64,000 nucleotides of DNA from Silene conica (taxonomy: Eukaryota > Streptophyta > Magnoliopsida > Caryophyllales > Caryophyllaceae): contig CM055318.2 of assembly GCA_029255685.2 (NCBI GenBank), positions 13,025,001 to 13,089,000 of the forward strand, written 5' to 3'. The notes beneath the pieces were generated by a model that had not been told where the DNA came from, made no database searches, and saw only the letters and a list, made by a program, of their open reading frames with translations. Positions 56,010 to 64,000 of this stretch are shown here, in pieces (within the stretch, counting starts at the first letter, position 1; every line of letters begins with the position of its first letter). Made by a program: the position numbers and the translations under genes.

Positions 56010-58837
56010 TGTAATACCCGTAAAATCCGTCAATAAAATAAAATGGGAAATTTATTGACAATACAAGTATCGCTTAAAAGAAACACGTAAAACCGTCGCA
56101 TGCATCTTTTTATGTCGCGCAAGAAACCGTAATACCACATCAAATCTGATGGGTAAGTATTACCTAAGAAACCTACACTTACCTAGACACATGGGGACTA
56201 ATAAAAGAAGAAAAATATGAACCCTTCCCCATGCATGCATGCCGCCACCCCCCCTTCCTTATACTTTTATTTTCTCATTTTTCCAACATTCATTTAAACC
56301 CTCTTAAACCTAATTCAATCCCCCACCAGCTTCTATTCCTCACAAATACAAAAAAATAGAGAGAGTGATAGAAAGATAGAGGGAGAACAAAAAAAAGGAA
56401 GAAGAAGAAGAAGAAGAGAGCTAAGGAGGAAGATCTTGCCTAAACATCAACTATTCACTTAGTAAGCCTATGAAAATCGTTTTTATTCTGATTCATCATC
56501 ATATTAACACAAATTCACATATTCTTAAATCAAATAACACCACTCAAACAAGTTTTACTCATGCATGCAAAGGATTAAAGCTAGTAAAAACCGTTATTTG
56601 TCAAAAATGTAGCATGCATGTAGTAGATCTGAAATCACATGTTAAAATGAGTATTTTCAGAAACTAAAAATTTGGCACTTTACTTAAGTTGTTATAAAAA
56701 CACTCACCACAAATTAGGATGTTTGCATGTACCGTTTAGAAATGAAAAATCATATACTACAGCATGTTTTCTGCTTAACCGAATCACTAGATCTCACTTA
56801 AAGAGTCATCAAACCATATTTATAAAAGGAATCAGTGTCTCATCTTTTAATATGTTAAACTAATTTGAGTCTAGATGATAATAGGCTTTTGAATCAACTC
56901 GTTTCGATTTTTTAAGAAGGATTTATGATGTAAAACTTTTCATGACTCGGTTTCTGACCATTGTTTTTAAAACGCGTTTTTAGATCTGATAAACCCATTT
57001 TCGAGACAACATGCATGGCTAACAATATGTTGTAAACACATAAATAAATCCAATAAAGTCAACCATGCATGCAAATATGATGTTTTGGATTTTATATGAC
57101 TTTTACAAGTTTCGGTTGTGTTCTGGAAAAATGTTCTAATTAGTCTTACTTGTTAAAAGCTTACATTTCCATAAAAGGGTAATTTAGTCATACATATAAA
57201 TATAATCAGTGACCCATCTCTTCACATGTTAAAGTTTAATGAATGTAAAGTGTAGTAGGCTTTCGTTTTGACGAGTTTCGACATGTTAAGAATACTTACC
57301 ACTCCGTAACTTTTTAAGACTCACCTTTGGACCAACTTTGGTAGACTGTAACTTTGGACCCCTTAAATACGTTTTTAGACTCTGACCACTGAGACATTAA
57401 AGATGGACGACTCACTAAGGAACCAAACCCCACTGGTCTCACCTCAAAACGTTTAGTAACGACGAAGATATGACGATTTAAAGTTTCTGTTTTGAATCTG
57501 TAAAAACCGAGAAAGTATAGTTATCACATAATTTACTACAAGTAGCTTAGCAATGGTCGTTCATATAAGTGACTATTATTTTAAATATTATTTAGAGTCG
57601 GGATTCGTAGAAGAGGCTCTCTAACCTTTAACTGCTTGCAAGGTAAGGGAAACGCTTATCCATACACTCTTATTAAACCGTTACGATTTGTTACTATCTT
57701 GCATGTTGACACTTTTGGTTATATTGAATTATTTATATTGGTTGGATGTATTTTACAAAATGATTATGGACAAAGATTGGTTTGTTTTGATCTTTTGAAA
57801 CGGGATTATATTTAATATGGAAAAGAAGTGCTTTATGATTCTAAAAGTTTTGGGAACCAAAACCGTTTTGCTTACAAGCTTATTATGAGTTATCAAATTT
57901 GAAGGAAATATCTTGGTTATTTTGGAAATGGATTCTCATGTCGGTTTGAAACGGTTTTGGTAGAGGGGTAGGTTGTTCCATAATAAGGGACTTCCTATAC
58001 AGAGCTTCTGATGGGGGTTAGTTGATCGAGACCCCGTCCTCGATCTTATCTTCCTCTTTGGGGTTGGCCCTTAGAGGGGTGTGCACACTCGGGATTCTAA
58101 GACAGTTTAGTACATGATTTGGTGAGCCTCGACTTATCCGGTTTAGGGCGAGTGGATCCTCTTCATACGGCCTCTATCCAAGTATGTACCGACGTTGGAA
58201 ATTGTGGGAAAGAAATGTTTTCTTTGGATTGGAATTATCATGAAAAGTCGGATATGGATTTGAATCTTTTGGAACACTCATGTTGTTCTTAATCATATTA
58301 AATTATTTGTTCCCTTTCAATTAACAGTGGCAATTCTTATACTCTGTTTTCAATCTTTCGAAACACTTTTGTTACGCATTATTTTTAAAATGTCTTTTAA
58401 GTTATGGTTTCATATTCCGTTTATTCATTATTCGGATTGTTTACCTTACTCAACATTATTGTTGACCCTTTTATTTGTTTTGTCCTTGCTTGGACCTGCG
58501 GTGATCACAAATTGTGTGAGCAGATCGTGTGACAGGTACTCGTGGGAATTAGTCGTGGGATGCACGGGAGAGTGCGCTTAAACCTTTCAATCAAAGACAA
58601 ATGCTTAAAGACTTTATCTTTCTTTTGGATCGTTGAACTTTATTTCCGCTTCCGCAAACTTTAAATTTGGTTGTAATCGGATTTTATCCTTCGGATTTTA
58701 AATTGCATTAGACAACTACCCATTTTATTTCATATCTAGGTACTACTACCACATTTGGTTTAATTGTGACACACCCATTATCCGAATTTTACTTGATAAC
58801 CCTATTTACTAATGAATAGGATTATGGGGGTGTTACA
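56010..58837 (+). repeat. Gypsy (Tekay/Del-like) 5' LTR
   Basis: It starts TGTAATACCCG and ends GGGGGTGTTACA, and is followed after three bases by a PBS. 2828 bp. A TATA-like 'ccttatacttttat' (56257) is followed by a purine-rich leader with (GAA)n (56396-56417), the expected start of the transcript. No coding inside. The terminal style matches the solo LTR at 32360-34806. Confidence 0.8.
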
Positions 58838-58840
58838 AAG

Positions 58841-58852
58841 TGGTGTCAGAGC
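58841..58852 (+). promoter_or_regulatory. Primer binding site
   Basis: TGGTGTCAGAGC, tRNA-Met type, three bases after the LTR end. It fixes this element as + strand. Confidence 0.88.
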
Positions 58853-61785
58853 GGGTTTCCTTCTTGGATAGGTGATTAGATCTTTATATCTCTTCACCGC
58901 CCGTAGATTAACCTACCATATTAAATATTTGTAAAAGTTTTCAAAAAAAAAATTAAAAAAAAAATAATGTAATATAATAAATGTATAAACGGACTAATCT
59001 TATGGAAAAAAAAAAAGAAAATTTAATGACGCGGGTGAGTTGTGTGTGGGATTTATATGGGACGTATATTGGTATATGTGAATCGTTGGAACAAACTTTG
59101 ATATTTGAGCACTAAGAATTGAAAGGGGTATGGAATGGAATGAAATAAAGTATGTTAATATAATGCGAAATGCAATTGATTGTTCATATATTATGGTGTT
59201 ATAGAATCGAAGTTTAATTGTGATGATAAACGGGACACATACCTTATTGAATTCGTTGTGATTCATACATGAGATTTTATTTTATAACGTGAGTTATTTT
59301 GTGACAATCATCACTACCGGTAATCTATTGAATGACATATTTTGTTGGTTATATTTGGAGGTAAAGCGTAACGACTATAGTTATTTGACGTTGTAGTTTC
59401 GCCACTTGGATTACCGCTGAATATAAGAATGGTGTTACCAATGATATATGATATATCTCAACTTGAATGTTTTTGTAGGTATTGGGTATTATAAGGCAGT
59501 AATACAATTATGATCGAAGTATGCTAGTATTTCATTTAGAGTTATAAATTGTGTAACAAGCATGGATGATAAATGAACCGTATATTTTGGAGATACATAA
59601 GATAAGTGAAAGTATAGTAGTTAAGTCGGTGAATTAGTTAAGGTACATTAGTTATATGATCAAAGGAATATTGCATCTTATTTAAGAACCTTAGTGTGTG
59701 GAGAAGAAAAATCTAAGTTAAGAAAAGGTTTCATATGACAGGAAGGAAATACCGATATTTAGCCGTTGTAAATTTATGGAGATAGGATTTTGATTGAAAT
59801 GTTTTGATCCATTATATATCAATGATACCATTAGGAAAATGGAGAACTTAGAGGATTTTGTACGAATGAATTCACCTATTTGTGGTTACCGATTTAGAGA
59901 TCCCAAAAATAGTGAGTTGGAAAAAAAAGGAAGTTGCGTATTGAATGTGTGAATATGGAAAACTAGAGACGTTACAAAGAGTTAGTCATGTGCATGAAGT
60001 TGCGGAATAATAATCTAACTACTTAGTTGAGGTATCAATTAATTCATTAATGTTAGTATGGTGATAAGAAAAGTATTGAGATATATAAATGGATAATGTT
60101 TATTGGAAGATTAAGACACAAATGATTCGGTTTAACTTGAAGGGTTATTAAGAATTATTTGAAAAAAAAAATTAAATAAGGGATTAACTTTTATGCAACG
60201 ATGTTTGATGAAGATGATGATGTTATGTGGGGATCAGTGGTATAGATAGCATGAGCAGAAACTATTTACTGAAAGGTATAAAAGAAAGAAATTAAGGTAC
60301 TAGGACTTGATCAATTGGAATGATAGTTACGAATATGAATATTATAGGTGATCATTAGGGTTCGAGTTAGTGCAAGGATATTAAGGTGTAATTTTATCAT
60401 ATTGACTTTGTTTAAGGCATTGAGTGGTATTTATGATGTAAGTATGAATGCGTTATCGGGATGTAAATTTATATATATAAGTTATCAATGCATTTTGTGG
60501 AGAACTGCATAGATAAGGCATACTATACACTCCTTTTGCGTTAGTTATGACAAAGAGATTACACAGGTACGACATTGGTAATTTTGGGGGCAATAAGACT
60601 TTGAGGAAATGAAAAGCTTAGACCAAACAGTGGTGATTCTTACTTGATGAGATTAGTTGAGGTAATTAGTATTAAGGATTAGATTTGAACATTAGTACAT
60701 ATGAGCGGAAATGACATTAAACCTTTAGGAGGAGTAGCGCATTTGACCTAGAGTGATGTTAATGAATTTTATTGGGGATACATTAAGAAACTAGATTACC
60801 AATAAACTTGAAGGAATTATAGGTAGAGTATTGGACAAGGCAGTGTGGATTGATATCAAGTCATGTGATTATGATCAATTGTGGACAAATAATGTAATAC
60901 TGAAGAGGACTTAGACGACTATAAGATTGGTCTATATTGATTTCACAAAGGATCAAGTGAAATTAATATATGTGATGAGGTTAAGATATGATCTTGGAAT
61001 ACATATTTTTGGTTGCAACTAATGGACATGACCAAGGAAAGTACATGGTGAGTAAAACGGAAGATTGACTTAGTATGATATGAATTGAGCTTATTGAGGA
61101 ACACTTATTATTTGAGGTAAAGTTATAAGAATTTCGGAAGCTTTTGTCGTAAATATATAAGATAATAATGTTTAAATAATTTATGCTCGGAAGACTTAGT
61201 ACCGGTAAGATTGAGTTTGTGGAAAAAGTTTAATGGCTAATTAGAGATTTAATGTCGATGGAAAATGCTAAATTTATCAGATTATGTATTGGTTTTAATA
61301 GGTATTAAGAGGTTTGACATATGTAATGGATTCACGGTTAAGAGATGGAGAAATGAATTTTGAAGTTTTCAAATAAGTATCGACTATGGTTGCTAAATTG
61401 AATTACTGATGAGAGACACAGAATGTTATGAGATTTTGGGAATGATAGTACGACGGCGTAATATGAGAATAAAGTAAAGGGTGACTATAATTTCACGCAT
61501 ATGCGGATTTAGTGACATACCGGCATACCGAAGTAGTTAATAGTTTAAGATTATTTGACTATTTGAGGATACATTTATTCCGACTTGAGGTAATAGAGAA
61601 AAATTTAAGATTTTGGCTTTAAGGAGTTGCTAGCAACGCAACTGGTTGATGGATACTAATGAACACGTGTTAAGGGTTTGATGATAGATGAAAATGATGA
61701 AGGTAAAAGATATAGTTGACTAAAGAGAAACATTGAGCGCTCGCACGTAACTTATGAATGGATAATGACCGATTATTTAATAACA
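58853..61785. other. Internal region after the gypsy PBS, no recognisable coding
   Basis: 2.9 kb, AT- and purine-rich on the + strand, with no frame above 90 codons on either strand and no gag or pol motif found by eye. It is either the internal part of a non-autonomous element or thoroughly decayed sequence. It ends abruptly where the minus-strand protease ORF loses similarity. Confidence 0.5.
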
Positions 61786-63581
61786 AGCATGCCGGGAATC
61801 TCGTCAGGAAAGACATCCGCAAATTCCCGAACAATCTCCACATCTTCAACTTTCGGGCCCTCAATAGATACGTCATGGACATGACACAAAACGAAGGGAC
61901 ACCCTTTCCTTAGGTATGATTTTAAGGTAAGGACAGAAATAAGTTTTACTTTGGGTTTGACTATGACGCCTTTGTATGATACTCGGACTCCTTTGGGTCC
62001 TCTCATCGAAACTTTTTGTTGCCAACAATCAATCTTAGCTTTATGTCTATTTAACCAATCCATCCCTAGTATTACATCAAAATTTCCTAGTGGAAACTCG
62101 ATGAGGTCAGCAAGAAAATCGGTCCCCATGATGGTTATAGACACATCCTTATAGATTCGTGTGCATCTCACCACCTCTCCCGATGGTTGCACAAAATTGC
62201 TTTCTATAACTTCATATTGCCTAAGGTCGAGATTGGGTGCAAAAGAACTGGCTATGAAAGAATGAGATGCTCCTGAATCAAATAGAACATAAGAGAGTTT
62301 AGAATTGATTAGGAAAGTACCGGTCACGACGTTCTCAGTCTTTTCAGCTTCATCTCGGCCAATGGCAAAGAGTCTCCCAGTTCGATTTCCATTTCCTCCT
62401 TGAACAGTGCTGGTTGAAGCAGATTGGGTATTGCCTCCATTGGTTGGCGCTCTGCTGTTGCCTTGGTTATTGGGGTTCCCTTGGGGTCGAGTGGTAGGTT
62501 GAGCACGATTAGAATTGGCATAGCTCCCAGTAGTCCTAACAGGCATTCCTCCTTGGCGAGCTTGGTTCCCTTGCTGAGACTGTCGCTCCTTGGAATAGCA
62601 CTCATAAGCCCGGTGCCCCATTTTGTTGCAGGAGTTGCAGCGAACAGGGTTGCCATTGCAGTCTTTCCCGGGGTGATCTTGACGACATTGTTTACAGAAG
62701 TAATGCCTCACGAACTGCTTCCCTTGAAAATTTGTGACTAGGCTTTTTCCATGGTTCCCAAAAGATTTCGGTCTGGGCGGCAGATTGGCAAAGTTTCCTT
62801 TCTTGTGGGACCCTTGGCCCACATCAGATTGCGTGCCCTTTCGTTTCTCTCCGGCAGCGGCTTTCTTTTCCTCCAAGACTTTCTCAATGTTGCTGGCTCG
62901 ACAGTAAACTGCGGCTAGAGTGGCGAACTCTTGTCCTCCTAGACGGTCTCTAATGCCGAGCTCGAGGTTTCGCTCGAACTTATCTGCTTTGGAAGCTTCG
63001 TCGGGAACTAAGTTTGACGCGAAACGAGACAGCTCTTGAAACTTTTGATAGTATTCCTGAACAGTCATTGATCCTTGCTTGAGGTTGTCAAATTCTCTCC
63101 TCTTTGCCCTTCGAAGGTGTTCGGGAAAGAACTCAGCTCTCAACGCTTTCTTAAAAGCCTCCCACGAAAAAGGTTCAACAACTTCTTCTCCTTCATCATT
63201 AAGATAATACACGGGTTCTAAGAACCGGTCCTTGTTATTGCCCCACCAAATGTCAGCAGTTTCGGTGAGGTAGTAGGTGGCTTGATCCACCATGTACTCC
63301 TCAGGACATCGCAAGGTTTGAAATATTTTCTCAAACTCACGGATCCAGTTTTCAAGCTTTACTGGGTCTCCGTCCTTGCCGTCATATTGCGGAGGGCGTT
63401 GCTGACCTACGGCCTTAGTCAGGCTGGCCGCGGGGTTTGAAACATTGCCTTGAGCCATTCGCTCCATTGATTCAGCTAATCGGGTGTTGATCTGGACTAA
63501 TTGTTGAACAACCTCATTCATTCCTTGGTTGTTCTGGTTGTTGTCGTCATCGCGGTTGTGGTTGTTGCTTGAACGGGCCAT
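61773..63581 (-). CDS. Ty3/gypsy gag-protease ORF, pol truncated
   Basis: An intact 602-codon frame starting 'MARSSNNHNRDDDNN'. Retrotransposon gag core (about residues 70-230, 'ENWIREFEKIF', 'YYQKFQELSRFA'); basic Gly/Gln/Asn-rich stretch; two zinc knuckles 'CKQCRQDHPGKDC' (shortened, CX2CX3HX4C) and 'CNSCNKMGHRAYEC' (CX2CX4HX4C); aspartic protease with catalytic 'LFDSGASHSF' (about 428) and 'ILGMDWL' (about 505). It ends in the protease-RT linker ('FADVFPDEIPGM'), after which four unrelated codons lead to a stop. RT, RNase H and integrase are absent to the left, so pol is cut at about 61790. The architecture fits chromoviruses such as Tekay/Del. It is opposite in strand to the LTR/PBS at 56010-58852, so it belongs to a different or inverted element. 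Confidence 0.9.
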   Translation of the reverse strand: MARSSNNHNRDDDNNQNNQGMNEVVQQLVQINTRLAESMERMAQGNVSNPAASLTKAVGQQRPPQYDGKDGDPVKLENWIREFEKIFQTLRCPEEYMVDQATYYLTETADIWWGNNKDRFLEPVYYLNDEGEEVVEPFSWEAFKKALRAEFFPEHLRRAKRREFDNLKQGSMTVQEYYQKFQELSRFASNLVPDEASKADKFERNLELGIRDRLGGQEFATLAAVYCRASNIEKVLEEKKAAAGEKRKGTQSDVGQGSHKKGNFANLPPRPKSFGNHGKSLVTNFQGKQFVRHYFCKQCRQDHPGKDCNGNPVRCNSCNKMGHRAYECYSKERQSQQGNQARQGGMPVRTTGSYANSNRAQPTTRPQGNPNNQGNSRAPTNGGNTQSASTSTVQGGNGNRTGRLFAIGRDEAEKTENVVTGTFLINSKLSYVLFDSGASHSFIASSFAPNLDLRQYEVIESNFVQPSGEVVRCTRIYKDVSITIMGTDFLADLIEFPLGNFDVILGMDWLNRHKAKIDCWQQKVSMRGPKGVRVSYKGVIVKPKVKLISVLTLKSYLRKGCPFVLCHVHDVSIEGPKVEDVEIVREFADVFPDEIPGMLVIK

Positions 63582-63843
63582 CGTTACTATGCAACGAAAT
63601 AAACATACTCAGGCTCTTTGTAAAAATATACGTACGTGATTGGCATCTATCCTACATCCGATCATAGTACGTTTATCCCATAGCGTGCCAGGATGTTAAT
63701 ATAAGGAACTGATTAGGCATATAAACATAGCGCAACAAAACAGATTCAATACTTGAAAGAAAAGTTCACTACATCATGAAAGAAATTCTAGAGCTCAAAG
63801 CACCATAGAAAAATCTAGGCTCCTCCTATAAGAGTTGAGGAAA
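63582..63843 (-). other. Leader between upstream ORF and gag
   Basis: 262 bases upstream of the gag ATG, without coding on the minus strand. No LTR end or PBS is seen here, so the 5' LTR of this element lies beyond the window. Confidence 0.5.
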
Positions 63844-64000
63844 CTAACTATCGCCACTAGGACTAGGAGGGTTAACGACTTCCTCCACTGACACATCGGT
63901 TTCATATTCTAACTCCTCATAGCGCTCCTCCTCATAGCACCTCTGGATCACTGAATCGAGGTCGTGAAGGAGTGGGTACTCAGGTAACGTGGGGTCTAAA
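63844..64000 (-). CDS. Partial ORF upstream of gag, C-terminal 51 residues
   Basis: The minus strand is open from the window edge to a TAG at 63844-63846. It encodes an acidic C-terminus ('LDPTLPEYPLLHDLD', then 'RCYEEERYEELEYE', ending 'NPPSPSGDS'). The composition is protein-like and the frame is separate from gag, 263 bases upstream of its ATG. I do not recognise a domain. It could be a small extra ORF in the 5' leader of the gypsy element or the end of a neighbouring gene. The rest lies outside the window. Confidence 0.45.
   Translation of the reverse strand, partial: LDPTLPEYPLLHDLDSVIQRCYEEERYEELEYETDVSVEEVVNPPSPSGDS

Noticed and set aside
58327..58581. 84-codon hydrophobic frame in the gypsy LTR
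   Set aside because: It lies wholly inside the LTR with no known domain; chance is the simplest explanation.
62324..62741. Frames of 110 and 105 codons inside the gag region
   Set aside because: Shadows of the well-supported gag-protease ORF on the minus strand.

Overview
This is eukaryotic, plant nuclear DNA. It is AT-rich and repeat-dense, with a nuclear-type tRNA gene, intron-bearing transposon genes with GT..AG junctions, Ty1/copia and Ty3/gypsy LTR retrotransposons, MITEs, Helitrons and two plant leucine-rich-repeat (LRR) genes. It is a eudicot; frequent 'tacggagta' motifs hint weakly at Caryophyllales, which is an inference only. Few ordinary genes are present: a secreted LRR protein (839-2629, +), a tRNA-Glu(CTC) (3089-3161, -), a decayed DUF3353/CPP1-like chloroplast J-like gene (about 3977-5463, +) and a single-exon LRR receptor kinase of the MUSTACHES type (19995-23396, +).

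Layout. 1-5.5 kb: LRR gene, tRNA, pseudogene. 5.9-10.8 kb: MITEs, a Mutator-like element carrying GC-rich DNA, a Tourist-like MITE, a Helitron, a degenerate 'guggagactaccacg'-type (DNA: gttggagactaccacg) repeat family and a short SINE. 10853-18584: a 7.7-kb CACTA (En/Spm) transposon with TTA target duplication, subterminal arrays and two apparently intact multi-exon genes (TNP2 transposase and a Transposase_24/Ptta-like protein). 18.6-19.8 kb: continuation of the repeat family plus a hAT-like element. 20-23.4 kb: receptor kinase. 24.3-27.2 kb: Helitron and small repeats. 27186-36513: a copia element whose 3' LTR holds a second LTR insertion (32128-36382), which itself holds a third (32360-34806); all three have their own 5-bp target duplications. 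36.5-45.9 kb: Stowaway and Tourist MITEs, a Helitron end and local tandem duplications. 45899-50835: a second, strongly decayed copia element. 51.3-53.7 kb: LTR and PBS remnants. 55197-55915: Helitron. 56010-58837: a gypsy LTR with a + strand PBS, followed by about 2.9 kb without recognisable coding. 61773-64000: a gypsy gag-protease ORF on the opposite strand, with part of another ORF upstream of it.

Most striking: the innermost solo LTR carries two arrays of short stem-loops in which the loop is constant and the two stem arms change together, as expected for structure conserved at the RNA or single-strand DNA level. Also notable are the potentially autonomous CACTA element with a 142-bp perfect palindrome and a 209-bp hairpin, the receptor kinase with a catalytic-loop Asn-to-Thr change, and the three-level retrotransposon nest.
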